From: Frankia sp. AgB1.9
GTDB taxonomy: Bacteria > Actinomycetota > Actinomycetes > Frankiales > Frankiaceae
NCBI RefSeq assembly: GCF_016786355.1
Contig: NZ_JADWYX010000012.1
Location: 1 to 54,068 of the forward strand
Direction of reading: 5' to 3'
DNA: 54,068 nt
In this document: positions 1 through 9,104 of the stretch, in pieces
Layout: each line of letters begins with the position of its first letter
Numbering within the stretch: the first letter of the stretch is position 1
The notes under the pieces: model-generated
Told to the model about the DNA's origin: nothing
Databases searched by the model: none
Seen by the model: only the letters and a program-made list of their open reading frames with translations
Translations under genes and position numbers: made by a program

Positions 1-172
1 CCCCCCCGCGCCCCCCCCCCGGCGGGCCCGGGCGCACGCGCGCGAGTGGGGGGGGGCGCCGGCCCACCCCCGGGGCGGGGGGGACGTCCCCGCGCCGCCC
101 GGCGACCGGTTGCTCGCACCCAGCGTTGGGCTGCCGGCGTTGCTCTTCTAGGACTGCGTTGGAATAGGGGTC
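1..172. other. C/G-rich low-complexity window edge; possible 3' end of an upstream gene
   Basis: The first 80 bases are long runs of C and G, which looks like a low-quality sequence edge. One + frame is open from base 2 and stops at TAG 149-151; its last residues read LAPSVGLPALLF. This could be the C-terminus of a gene upstream of the SCO6880-family gene, but the composition of the first 80 bases makes any reading unsafe. Confidence 0.25.
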
Positions 173-1675
173 ATGGTCGCGGAACGCAGTTATCGGTTCG
201 GCCCGCTGGAACGCGGCGGGATCCTGCTCGGCCTGCGCTGGCCACAGCTCGGCCTGCTGGTCGGGGTGATGGTCTGCGTCATCGGTGCGCTGCGCTCACC
301 GATCCTGCTGGCGCCGGCCTGGCTGCTGGTCGCGGTGGCACTGGGTTTCGTGGCGTTCGTCCGGGTCGAGGACCGTAATCTCGACCAGTGGGTGCCGATT
401 CTGTTCGGCTACACGATGCAGAAGGTGACGGGCGAGACAGTGTTCCGCGGCGGCGTGTTCCGGCTTGGTCCGGACGAGGACCAGATCACGAGGACGGTGC
501 TGCCCGGACCCCTGGCCAGCCTCGTCATGCTGTCGGTGCCAGTCGGGAACGGCCGCTACGTGGCCGTCGTGAAGGACACCGGCAAGCAGACCTACACCGC
601 CGTCCTGCAGGTGCAGGGCAGCCAGTTCGCCCTTCTGGAGTCCGGTGACCAGCAGGCCAGGGTGGACGCCTGGGGCGAGCTGCTCGCGGGGCTGACCTCC
701 GGAGGCGGGCGACTGGCCCGGATCCAGTGGCTGGAGCGGACGCTGCCCGACTCGGGCGACCAGTTGCAGCGGCACTGGCGGGTGCGCGGGCACCACGACG
801 ACTCGTGGGCGGCGCAGGCCTACCAGGAAGTGATCGACGCGGCCGGCCCGGTGGCGCAGCGGCACGAGACCTTCCTGTCGTTCCAGCTACGCGCCAGGGA
901 CGCCAGAAGGGCGATCCAGCGGGCCGGCGGTGGCGACAGGGCCGCCTGCGCGGTGCTGCTGGGCGAGCTGCGCACGATGGAGGCCGCGCTCGCCAGGGCG
1001 TCCATCAGCACGGTGGGCTGGCTGCCGCCGCGGGCCCTCGCGGCCGTCATCCGCACCACCTATGACCCGTACTCGGTCGACATGATCGACGCCCGCGGTG
1101 GCGCCTCCACCGACCTGGCTGGCGGTCTGAAGGGCCTGCCGTCCGGGATCGACCCGGCCGTCGCGGGCCCGGTCCGCGCGGTCGCGGCCTGGGACCACTA
1201 CCGCACCGACTCGGGCTTCCACACCACCTACTGGATCAACGGCTGGCCGCGGATACCGTCCCCGGCCGCGTTCCTGGCCCCACTGCTGATGGAGACGACC
1301 TGCCGGCGCACGGTCTCGCTGGTGGTCGAGCCGCTGCCGGGGCGCAAGGCCGAGAAGGCGGTCAACCGCCGCCGGATGGCGCACCTCGGCGAGCAGCAGA
1401 TGCGGGACAAGATCGGCAAGGTGACGACGCAGCGCGACGCCACCGAGGCGGACGAGGTGGAGCGCCGCGAGCAGGAGCTCGTCGCCGGCTTCGGTGCCTT
1501 CCGCTTCCACGGCTTCGTGACGGTCTCGGCGGACGACCTGGACAGCCTCGCGGACGCCTGCGGCGAGGCGGAGACGCTGGCCTCGCGCAGCCGGTTGGAG
1601 ATGGTGCGCCTGGTCGGCGAGCAGGACCAGGGTTTCAACGTCGGCGCGCTCCCGCTCGCCGTGGGCGTCTCGTGA
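173..1675 (+). CDS. SCO6880-family membrane protein (conjugation/T4SS-like apparatus)
   Basis: The 500-aa protein starts with a short cytoplasmic segment, then two closely spaced hydrophobic segments at about residues 20-65, then a long soluble part with no further membrane segment. The N-terminal pattern and the length fit the actinobacterial SCO6880 family, usually annotated as a PrgI/type IV- or VI-secretion-like protein. The TGA stop overlaps the GTG start of the VirB4-like ATPase by 4 nt, which implies translational coupling. In such loci the membrane protein and ATPase are thought to act together at the inner membrane; that role is inferred from neighbours and family, not from a catalytic motif. 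The ATG has only a weak Shine-Dalgarno-like stretch (AGGGG) close upstream. Confidence 0.8.
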   Translation: MVAERSYRFGPLERGGILLGLRWPQLGLLVGVMVCVIGALRSPILLAPAWLLVAVALGFVAFVRVEDRNLDQWVPILFGYTMQKVTGETVFRGGVFRLGPDEDQITRTVLPGPLASLVMLSVPVGNGRYVAVVKDTGKQTYTAVLQVQGSQFALLESGDQQARVDAWGELLAGLTSGGGRLARIQWLERTLPDSGDQLQRHWRVRGHHDDSWAAQAYQEVIDAAGPVAQRHETFLSFQLRARDARRAIQRAGGGDRAACAVLLGELRTMEAALARASISTVGWLPPRALAAVIRTTYDPYSVDMIDARGGASTDLAGGLKGLPSGIDPAVAGPVRAVAAWDHYRTDSGFHTTYWINGWPRIPSPAAFLAPLLMETTCRRTVSLVVEPLPGRKAEKAVNRRRMAHLGEQQMRDKIGKVTTQRDATEADEVERREQELVAGFGAFRFHGFVTVSADDLDSLADACGEAETLASRSRLEMVRLVGEQDQGFNVGALPLAVGVS

Positions 1676-3630
1676 CCACGCAGGACCCGGCTGGCCGGGC
1701 GATGACCGGAAGACACCTGGCGGTCAATGAAACCGAGACGTGGCTGGCCGGCGACCCGGTCGGCGACGACGGCTACGACAGCGGTGAGTACGCCGCCGAC
1801 CCGGACGGCCAGGGCGGTCACGGCGTCGTCGCCCGCCAGGACGAACCGGTGGTCGACGGTTGGCCCGTGCCGGCGCCGCCCGCGCAGGGGCCGGTCCGCC
1901 CACCGGACTACGACCCGGGCCGGGACGCCGGCGAGTATGTCGACGACCTCGGCGGCGGTCGCGGCCGCCGAGCGGGCCAGCCAGCCCGAGGCTCGGCCCG
2001 GTCCGGTCGCCGGGCGCAGAAGTCGGCCGCCGCGGCCGACCGGGCCGCGACGCGACGCGCCGAGTCGTCGCGGCGCCGGGGCGCCCAGCCGACCCAGCTG
2101 CACGGCCCGTTCCACGGCCAGACGTTCCACAAGCTGCGGCTACCCGCGCACATGGAGACGACGGCGCAGATCGCCGGGATCTACCCGTTCGTCGTCGACT
2201 CGGGCCTCGACGCACCGGGCATGTTCATCGGCAGGCACGTCTGGTCCGGTAACTCGTTCGTGTTCGACGTCTTCGAGCTCTACCGCCAGCAGGTCATCGA
2301 AAACCCGAACTTCGCGGTCTTCGGCGCGGTCGGCTCGCGCAAATCGTCGTTGCTGAAGACGCTGATGTCGCGCGGCGCCGCATTCGGCTACCAGGCCGCG
2401 GTCCCGTGTGACCCGAAGGGCGAGTACACCCGGCTGGCCCGGCGGCTTGGCTGCGAGCCGACCTACATCGGACCGGGCATGTCGACCCGGCTGAACCCGC
2501 TGGACGCGCCGCCCCGGCCGCGCGGCATCCACGACCACGACTGGGCCCGCGAGGTGAAGCGGGCCCGCTCGTCACTGCTCGCGTCGCTGATCGAGACGGC
2601 CAAGGGCGTGCCGCTGACCCCGCCGGAGCACACCGCGATCGACCTGGCCCTCGACGTCGTCTCCCGGCAGATCACCGGCGCGACGACCGACCGCTGGGCG
2701 ACGCCGCTGCTGGGCCAGGTCCTCGACGCGATGACCGAGCCGACCGAGGCGGACTGCACCGGCCTGCCGATGACCGCCGTCGAGCTGCGCGACGCCTCCC
2801 GGGACGCGACCCTCACGCTGCGCCGGCTCACCACCGGCGCCCTGGGCGGCCTGTTCGACGGCCCGACCACTTCGCCGCTGGACTTCGACAAGCCGATCGC
2901 GGTGCTGAACCTGGAGCGGGTCCAGGGCTCGGACGAGATGATCGCGCTGATCATGACGTGCGCGCAGGGCTGGATGGAGGCCGCGCTGATGCGCCAGGAC
3001 GGCGTCCAGCGCTACGTGGTCTACGACGAGTGCTGGCGGCTGATGCGTTTCGCCGGCCTGGTCCGGCGTCTCTCGGCCCAGCAGAAGCTGGCCCGCCAGT
3101 GGGGCTGCGCGAACGCGATCGTCGCCCACCGCATCTCCGACCTGCTCTCGGCGTCCCCGGACTCGGTCGAGATCGCCAAGGGCCTGCTGGCCGAGACGTC
3201 GACCCGCATCCTCTACAAGCAGGCCACCGACCAGGTGTCGGCCACCCAGGAGGCGCTCGGCCTGACCGACGTCGCCGCCGACCTGCTCCCCCGGCTCGAC
3301 CCTGGCTTCGCGCTCTGGCTGATCGGCCAGCGGGCCTTCTACGTCGAGCACGTCGTCGGCGACATGGAGATCCCGGTCGTCCTCAACGGCTCGAAGATGC
3401 ACGGCGAGGTCGACGACATCAACCTCACCCCCGAGGATCTCGACCCGCGCGAGCTGGACCCGCCGGGCATGAGCCCCGAGGACTTCGCCGGCGGCCACTG
3501 GGAGCCGACGATCATCGACGAAGCCGACGACGTCGAGCGCGAGGACGCCTTCGACGTCTCGGTCTACCGGGACGACGAGGAGCCCGACGGCACCGGCGTC
3601 CGCGTCCCGCCCGGCTACCAGAGCTACTAA
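1672..3630 (+). CDS. VirB4/TraC-like conjugation ATPase
   Basis: The 652-aa protein has a disordered, charged N-terminal part (about residues 1-140, rich in Asp, Gly and Arg) followed by a P-loop ATPase. The Walker A motif is GAVGSRKSS near residues 218-226, with Arg where GKS-type loops normally have Gly before the Lys. A Walker B-like YVVYDECWRL lies near residues 448-457 with D452 and E453. This fits the VirB4-like ATPases that power type IV secretion or conjugation. It is coupled to the upstream SCO6880-family gene (GTGA overlap). Its stop overlaps the end of the convergent NERD gene by 4 nt. No relaxase or coupling protein is seen in the window, so the apparatus is only partly represented here. 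Confidence 0.82.
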   Translation: MTTQDPAGRAMTGRHLAVNETETWLAGDPVGDDGYDSGEYAADPDGQGGHGVVARQDEPVVDGWPVPAPPAQGPVRPPDYDPGRDAGEYVDDLGGGRGRRAGQPARGSARSGRRAQKSAAAADRAATRRAESSRRRGAQPTQLHGPFHGQTFHKLRLPAHMETTAQIAGIYPFVVDSGLDAPGMFIGRHVWSGNSFVFDVFELYRQQVIENPNFAVFGAVGSRKSSLLKTLMSRGAAFGYQAAVPCDPKGEYTRLARRLGCEPTYIGPGMSTRLNPLDAPPRPRGIHDHDWAREVKRARSSLLASLIETAKGVPLTPPEHTAIDLALDVVSRQITGATTDRWATPLLGQVLDAMTEPTEADCTGLPMTAVELRDASRDATLTLRRLTTGALGGLFDGPTTSPLDFDKPIAVLNLERVQGSDEMIALIMTCAQGWMEAALMRQDGVQRYVVYDECWRLMRFAGLVRRLSAQQKLARQWGCANAIVAHRISDLLSASPDSVEIAKGLLAETSTRILYKQATDQVSATQEALGLTDVAADLLPRLDPGFALWLIGQRAFYVEHVVGDMEIPVVLNGSKMHGEVDDINLTPEDLDPRELDPPGMSPEDFAGGHWEPTIIDEADDVEREDAFDVSVYRDDEEPDGTGVRVPPGYQSY

Positions 3631-4499
3631 AGCTGCTCGCGGCGTCGCAGGCCGCGCAGCTTGGCCAGCGCGGACCAGGTGGGCGGCGGGCCGGCGACCT
3701 CGTAGGCGGGCAGCGCCCGCTGGGCGACGTCGACCAGCATCGCGACGTCCAGCGGACGCAGGACCACCCCGGCGGACAACACGTACTCGGTGACCCCGGC
3801 CGCCGGCAGCAGCAGCACGCCGTCGACGAGGGCGAGACCGCCGGGCACGTCGGCCCGGGCGAACGCGAGCACCGTCTGCGCCTGCAGCTGCCAGCCGTCG
3901 GGTAGCTCGGCGAGCAGCGCGGTGCTCACCTGTTCACCCGTCCAGGCGACCAGGCCGAGCCGGGCGCGCAACGGCGCCTTGCCAGCCCACACCCCGCCGC
4001 CGCTGGAGCGGACCGGGCCGCGGTGGGCGTCGGTCTCGATCACCCAGACCCCGGACGCGCCGATGATCAGGTGGTCGATGTTGCCGGCCGAGTCGGCGGT
4101 GGACCGGTCGTGCAGGACGGTGTATCCGGCCCGGTTCAACCGGTCGAGGACCCGGGCCGTGCGCCGCTCGGCGCCCGCGTCCCGCCGCCAGGCCTCGATC
4201 TCGGGCGGGATCCGGAAGAACCGGACGGCCGCCACCACGAGAACGAGCAGTGCCGCGGCGACACCTGAGCGCACCAGAACCGCCGCGGCCCCGTGCAGCG
4301 AGATCCCGATCAGTACGACGACGAGCGCGGCGCCGACGGCGGCCGAACCGGCGATGATCGCGGCCCTGGCCCGCCTGTCGTCCCGTTCGGCGACGTACAG
4401 CGCCCGGCGCCGCCGATACTCCGCCATGGCCGACCGGCCAGGAGCCGTCCGGTCCAGCCCCGCGCTCAACCGCCACCACCTTCCAGCACCACGTGCCAC
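3627..4499 (-). CDS. NERD-domain membrane protein
   Basis: The 290-aa protein has two adjacent hydrophobic segments (about residues 45-68 and 73-93). Next comes a soluble domain with GNIDHLIIGASGVWVIET (around residues 140-160), the characteristic core of the NERD (nuclease-related) domain. NERD domains are proposed to be nucleases because of remote similarity to endonuclease folds; the biological role of stand-alone membrane-anchored forms is not established. I took the GTG at 4497-4499; an internal ATG at residue 25 (MAEYRRRR) is a credible alternative and would remove a basic leader. The gene is convergent with the VirB4-like gene and overlaps it by 4 nt at the stops. Confidence 0.75.
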   Translation of the reverse strand: MARGAGRWWRLSAGLDRTAPGRSAMAEYRRRRALYVAERDDRRARAAIIAGSAAVGAALVVVLIGISLHGAAAVLVRSGVAAALLVLVVAAVRFFRIPPEIEAWRRDAGAERRTARVLDRLNRAGYTVLHDRSTADSAGNIDHLIIGASGVWVIETDAHRGPVRSSGGGVWAGKAPLRARLGLVAWTGEQVSTALLAELPDGWQLQAQTVLAFARADVPGGLALVDGVLLLPAAGVTEYVLSAGVVLRPLDVAMLVDVAQRALPAYEVAGPPPTWSALAKLRGLRRREQL

Positions 4500-4868
4500 G
4501 ATTCTGCCGCGAGGTGGTCACCACGTGCTATCGGCAGTTCTTGGTCCGATGACCAGCATTCCATCGAATCCTCACGGTAAGCCAAGGACAGCACACGTAC
4601 TGCACACTGGTTGACCAGCGGTCCCTCTTGACTCGGTTCGCGGGCCTGGCGGTCACGCTCAGTCGACCGAAAAGCCAGGCTCCGCCGGTTTATCCGCCCC
4701 GATCCGGGTGTATCGAGCGAGGGGTGAGTGGCCCGCCTGCCGGGCCGGGTACCTGGCCGATCGGCGGGCGGTCGCGCTCCCGCGCCCGACGTGGAAGGTT
4801 CCGAACCGCGCCCCGAACGCCAGCTCCCGCCCGTGTCAGCGCGGTGGGACCGGTCCCGGGAGGATTTC
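4500..4868. other. Divergent intergenic region between the NERD gene and egtA
   Basis: This 369-bp stretch separates two divergently transcribed genes and should hold promoters for both. TTGAC-like hexamers are visible near 4611 and 4627 on +, but no convincing -10 element is at the right spacing, so I do not call a promoter. Open frames running through it in all directions are high-GC artefacts. Confidence 0.4.
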
Positions 4869-6458
4869 ATGCCACCCCGTCCGATCTCGGCACCCTCCGC
4901 CGCCGCGGCGAGCACCCGCCCGACGCTCGCTGCGCCCCGGTACCTGGCCGCGCCCCCCGACGTGGCGACGCGGCCCACCAAGCCGTCCAAGGCTGCCGGG
5001 CCGTCCAACGCTGCCGGGCTACCCAAGGCTCCCGCCGGCCGCCCGACCGGGCCGCGCGGCCCCCGGCGGCGGTCGCTCGCCGGCCTGACCGTGGACGACG
5101 TGCTGAGGTTCTCGGCCGGATGCCTACCGGCCCGGCCGGGGCCGCGATCCGTCGGCGTCGAGACGGAGTGGCTGGTCGTCGACCGGGCCGCGAACGACGC
5201 GCCGGTGCCGCCGGAGCGGACATCCGCGGCGCTGGCCCCACTCCTCGCCACTCTCGGGTCAAACGGAGGACCGGCGGGAGCCGTTCTGGACGCGACCGGC
5301 GCCGTGCTGGCCGGCGGCAGCAGGCTCACGTTCGAGCCCGGCGGCCAGCTGGAGCTGTCCGGCGCGCCGCTGCCGCTGTCGGCCTCCTTGGCCGCGACGC
5401 TCGCGGATCTCGCCCGGGTGCGCGCGGCGCTCGCCGACGCAGGACTGGCCCTGGTCGGGCTCGGGCTCGACCCGTTGCGCCCGCCGACCCGTTGGCTCAC
5501 CGACGACCGCTACGCCTCGATGGCCGGGTACTGGGAGGCCAGCGGCCACGACGCCGGTCGGATCATGATGTGCTCCAGCGCGTCCGTACAGATCAACCTG
5601 GACGCGGGCGCCGACCCGCTCGACATCGTCCGGCGCTGGCGGCTGGCCCACCGGCTGCGTCCGGTGCTGGTCGCGATGTTCGCCGCGTCGCCGGCCCGGC
5701 TGGGCAGGTTGACCGGCTTCGGCTCGGCCCGGACCCGGATGTGGGAGTCGCTGGACCCGACCAGGACGGTCCAGGTCGGCCCGACACAGGTGGCCGCGGC
5801 CGACCTCGCCGACCGGTGGGCGGAGTACCTGCTCGCGGCCCGCCTGATGATGATCGACGTTGCGCCGGACACCGATGGGAACGCCGGTGGCTCGGCCGGC
5901 CCGGGTTCTGGCACCGGACCCGGCTCCCGGACCGGTCCGGGCCGTCAGCAGCGGCTGGTCGCCGTGCGGGACGGCACGACGTTCGGGGACTGGCTGCGCG
6001 GCGCCGGCCCGACGGACCGTCCGCCGGTCTACGACGACCTGGTGCTGCACGCGACCACGATCTTCCCGCCGGTCCGCCCGCGCGGCTGGCTGGAGATCCG
6101 CTACCTGGACGCCCAGCCGGGCGACGGCTGGTTGGTGCCCGTCGCGGTGACCACGGCGCTGCTCGACGACCCGGTCGCCGCCGCCGGCGCGCTCGCCGCC
6201 TGCCGCGAGGCCGACGCGGGCTGGCGGCAGGCCAGCGCGTTCGGCCTGCGCGACGACGCCCTGCGCCGGGCCGCGGTCAGCTGCGTCGACCTCGCGCTGG
6301 ACGCCCTGGTCCGCCTCGGCGCCGACGAGAGCACCCGCGCGGCCGTGGCCCGGTTCCGGGACCGCCATCCGGCCCGCGGCCGCACCCCCGCCGACGACCT
6401 GGCCGACCGGTTCACCCAGGTCGGCCCCGCCGGCCTGCTCCGCGACCAGTTCCGCTGA
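4869..6458 (+). CDS. egtA: Glutamate-cysteine ligase EgtA
   Basis: The 529-aa protein is a GCS2-type glutamate-cysteine ligase that makes gamma-glutamylcysteine, the sulfur donor in ergothioneine synthesis. Visible family marks are [11 protein letters not shown] near residue 95 and the substrate-site stretch [10 protein letters not shown] near residue 157. I chose ATG 4869 because GGGAGGA lies 4 nt upstream; the frame is open further upstream, but without a better ribosome site. The N-terminal ~75 residues are Pro/Ala-rich and probably disordered. A Gly/Ser/Thr-rich insertion (about residues 336-358) sits between conserved parts. It heads the egtABCD run, 119 nt before egtB. EgtA identity rests on context; free-standing GshA-like enzymes look similar. 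Confidence 0.9.
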   Translation: MPPRPISAPSAAAASTRPTLAAPRYLAAPPDVATRPTKPSKAAGPSNAAGLPKAPAGRPTGPRGPRRRSLAGLTVDDVLRFSAGCLPARPGPRSVGVETEWLVVDRAANDAPVPPERTSAALAPLLATLGSNGGPAGAVLDATGAVLAGGSRLTFEPGGQLELSGAPLPLSASLAATLADLARVRAALADAGLALVGLGLDPLRPPTRWLTDDRYASMAGYWEASGHDAGRIMMCSSASVQINLDAGADPLDIVRRWRLAHRLRPVLVAMFAASPARLGRLTGFGSARTRMWESLDPTRTVQVGPTQVAAADLADRWAEYLLAARLMMIDVAPDTDGNAGGSAGPGSGTGPGSRTGPGRQQRLVAVRDGTTFGDWLRGAGPTDRPPVYDDLVLHATTIFPPVRPRGWLEIRYLDAQPGDGWLVPVAVTTALLDDPVAAAGALAACREADAGWRQASAFGLRDDALRRAAVSCVDLALDALVRLGADESTRAAVARFRDRHPARGRTPADDLADRFTQVGPAGLLRDQFR

Positions 6459-6577
6459 GGAGCGGGCAACTCCGCACCGAGATCGGCACTGTCTGTCAAA
6501 TTTGCCCAAAATCTGTGCACTTCAAGGCTGAATCCGGCGCCCGGTGTTTAGCTGCTCATGGACGGACGGAGATGCAG

Positions 6578-8119
6578 ATGGCGGGATCGGCGGCGTCGGC
6601 ACACCCCGGGTCAACGACGGCCGGGCCCACAACGGCCGAACCAGCGACGGCCGAACCGGCGACGGCCAAGGAGCGGACAGACCTCTCGGCCGGACTCGCC
6701 GCCGGTGGGTCGCATCCGGCCCCCGTACCGGCCGACCCGGCGGGCTGGGCCGAGGCCCTCGAACACAGCCGGCGCCGGACGCTGGCGTACACGAATCTCG
6801 ACGACGATCTGCTGATACGCCAGCACTCCCCCTTGATGTCGCCGCTGGTCTGGGACCTGGCGCACATCGGCAACTACGAGGAGCTCTGGCTGCTTCGCGC
6901 GCTGACCGGCGCGGACCCGCTCCGTCCAGGCATCGACGACCTGTATGACGCCTTCCGTCATCCGCGCGCCGACCGGCCGGCTCTCCCGTTGCTTCCCCCG
7001 GACCAGGCCCGGGGCTACATCGCCGAGGTCCGCGCCCGCGTCCTCGACGCCATGGCGGCCCTGGGCTCCCGGGCCGTCGACGGCGGCCGGCGGGACGACC
7101 CCGTCACGCGGCTGCTGTCGGGCGGGTTCGTCTACGGGATGGTCGTCCAGCACGAGCACCAGCACGACGAGACGCTGCTCGCCACGCTGCAGCTGGCCAC
7201 CGCGGCGCGCACCCAGCCACGACCGGCGCAGGACCCGGTCGTCGACGAGGGCGCGGCGCTGCCGGCGGGCCGACCGGCGGGCGGCGACGTCCTCGTGCCC
7301 GCCGGGCCGTTCACGATGGGCACCAGCACCGACCCGTGGGCCTACGACAACGAGCGCCCGGCCCATCGTGTCGACGTACCGGCCTTCTGGATCGACCGGC
7401 TGCCCGTCTCGAACCGGGCCCAGCTGGCGTTCCTGGACGGCGGTGGCTACGACGACGAACGGCTCTGGTCGCCGGCCGGCTGGGCCTGGCGCTGCCGCGA
7501 GCGGCTGGAGGCCCCGCTGTTCTGGCGGCGCGACGGCGCGGGCGGCTGGCTGCGCCGCCGATTCGGCCGCGACGAGGCCCTGCCGCTCGACGAGCCGGTG
7601 CAGCATGTCTGCTGGTACGAGGCCGAGGCACACGCCCGATGGGCCGGCCGGCGTCTGCCCACCGAGGCCGAGTGGGAGAAGGCCTGCGCGTACGACCCGG
7701 CGTCCGGCCGGTCGCGCCGCTTCCCGTGGGGCGATGACCCGCCGACGCCGCGCCGCGCGAACCTCGGCCATCGTGCCGCCCGGCCGGCTCCCCTGGGCGC
7801 CTATCCGGACGGCGCCAGCGCGAGTGGCGTCGAACAAATGATCGGTGACGTCTGGGAGTGGACGTCGAGCGGCTTCACCGCGTACCCGGGCTTCGTCTCG
7901 TTCCCCTACCGGGAGTACAGCGAGGTCTTCTTCCGTGAGCCCGACGGCACCGAGCGGGCTGACGCCGACCCAGACCAGCAGTTCCGGGGCTACCGGGTGC
8001 TGCGCGGCGGCTCCTGGGCCGCAGACCCGAGCGCCGCGCGGGCCACCTTCCGCAACTGGGACCACCCGATCCGCCGCCAGATCTTCGTCGGCTTCCGGCT
8101 GGCCAGGGACGCGGACTGA
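6578..8119 (+). CDS. egtB: Iron-dependent sulfoxide synthase EgtB
   Basis: The 513-aa protein joins an N-terminal DinB-like domain to a C-terminal FGE-sulfatase-like domain, the architecture of EgtB. EgtB uses non-haem Fe(II) and O2 to join gamma-Glu-Cys to hercynine as a sulfoxide. The expected iron ligands are visible: H96 in DLAHIGNY, and H192 and H196 in HEHQHDE (HX3HXE). The C-terminus carries [18 protein letters not shown] and ends FVGFRLARD, as in the family. ATG 6578 is preferred over ATG 6572 because GGAG at 6568-6571 is then 6 nt away; for 6572 it would abut the start. The first ~60 residues are Thr/Ala-rich with a repeated EPATA pattern. Confidence 0.93.
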   Translation: MAGSAASAHPGSTTAGPTTAEPATAEPATAKERTDLSAGLAAGGSHPAPVPADPAGWAEALEHSRRRTLAYTNLDDDLLIRQHSPLMSPLVWDLAHIGNYEELWLLRALTGADPLRPGIDDLYDAFRHPRADRPALPLLPPDQARGYIAEVRARVLDAMAALGSRAVDGGRRDDPVTRLLSGGFVYGMVVQHEHQHDETLLATLQLATAARTQPRPAQDPVVDEGAALPAGRPAGGDVLVPAGPFTMGTSTDPWAYDNERPAHRVDVPAFWIDRLPVSNRAQLAFLDGGGYDDERLWSPAGWAWRCRERLEAPLFWRRDGAGGWLRRRFGRDEALPLDEPVQHVCWYEAEAHARWAGRRLPTEAEWEKACAYDPASGRSRRFPWGDDPPTPRRANLGHRAARPAPLGAYPDGASASGVEQMIGDVWEWTSSGFTAYPGFVSFPYREYSEVFFREPDGTERADADPDQQFRGYRVLRGGSWAADPSAARATFRNWDHPIRRQIFVGFRLARDAD

Positions 8120-8169
8120 GGGACGGCCGGACCCGGCCGAACCAGACCGAGTGAAGGGCCGACGACCAC

Positions 8170-9090
8170 ATGTGCAGACACCTCGCCTGGCTCGGCGCCG
8201 ACAGCACGCTCGCCGACCTGCTGCTGCGCCGGCCGTCCGGGCTGCTGCAGCAGTCCTGGGCGCCCAGGCAGCAACGGCACGGCCGGGTCAACGCCGACGG
8301 TTTCGGGGTCGGCTGGTACGCGCCGGCCCTGCGCCCGCAGCCCGCGCGCTACCGGCGGGCGGTGCCGATGTGGACCGACGCGTCGTTCGCCTCGTTCGCG
8401 GAGGTCGTCACGTCGGGCTGCGTCCTGGCCGCGGTGCGCGACGCGACCGTGGGCATGCCGATCGAGGAGACCTCGACCGCGCCCTTCACCCATGGACCGC
8501 TGCTGCTCAGCCACAACGGGCGGGTGAGCGTCGACGTTCTGCTCGCCCTGCTGGCCGGTCGGCCCGACGCCCCGCCGCCGGACTCCCGGTGCGACTCGGC
8601 GCTCCTGGCCGCACTGGTCTGGGAGCGGGCGCTCGCCGGGCTGACACTCGCGGACGCGGTGGCCGAGGTCGTGACGACGGTCGGCGCGAAGGCGGCCGCG
8701 CGGGAGGCCGGCCGGGCGGCGGGCGACGCCGGCCAGCAGTCGCCCAGCCGGCTGAACGTGCTGGTCACCGACGGCCGGCAGATCGTCGCCACCACCTGGG
8801 ACGACACGCTCTGGTACCGGGTCTCGTCGGCTGGCGTCCTGGTCGCGAGCGAGCCTGACGACGACGCTCCGATGGTCCGAGCACCGGGTGGCGAATCCGT
8901 CAACGAGGGACGCTCCACCGCCGAAGGCCAGCCAGCCACCGAAGGCCACCCTGCCGCCGAAACGCACCCAGGCAGCGGAACGGACGTCTGGGTGGAAGTC
9001 CCGAACCACCGCCTGCTCGTAGCCGACACACGCAAAGTAACTGTAAGTAATTTGATCTCGCAGGACGGTTACTCTGGGTTCACCACCTGA
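8170..9090 (+). CDS. egtC: Gamma-glutamyl hydrolase EgtC (class II amidotransferase fold)
   Basis: The 306-aa protein begins MCRHLAWLG, so removal of Met exposes Cys2 as the N-terminal nucleophile typical of class II glutamine amidotransferase-fold hydrolases. In the pathway EgtC removes the glutamyl group from gamma-glutamyl-hercynylcysteine sulfoxide. Further family marks are NADGFGVGWY near residue 42, the LSHNGRV stretch near residue 114, and DSRCDSALL near 138. A low-complexity insertion with repeated EG/TE/HP units (about residues 245-272) sits just before the C-terminal strand. The gene lies 50 nt after egtB and 14 nt before egtD. Confidence 0.92.
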   Translation: MCRHLAWLGADSTLADLLLRRPSGLLQQSWAPRQQRHGRVNADGFGVGWYAPALRPQPARYRRAVPMWTDASFASFAEVVTSGCVLAAVRDATVGMPIEETSTAPFTHGPLLLSHNGRVSVDVLLALLAGRPDAPPPDSRCDSALLAALVWERALAGLTLADAVAEVVTTVGAKAAAREAGRAAGDAGQQSPSRLNVLVTDGRQIVATTWDDTLWYRVSSAGVLVASEPDDDAPMVRAPGGESVNEGRSTAEGQPATEGHPAAETHPGSGTDVWVEVPNHRLLVADTRKVTVSNLISQDGYSGFTT

Positions 9091-9104
9091 CGGAGGGCGT
9101 CCGT

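Noticed and set aside
1..378. 110-aa ORF at the window start
   Set aside because: It overlaps the SCO6880-family gene in another frame and begins in a C/G homopolymer-rich edge.
4628..6577. EgtB with a 650-residue N-terminal extension
   Set aside because: The upstream part is the out-of-frame shadow of egtA; the EgtB family sequence and ribosome site begin near 6578.
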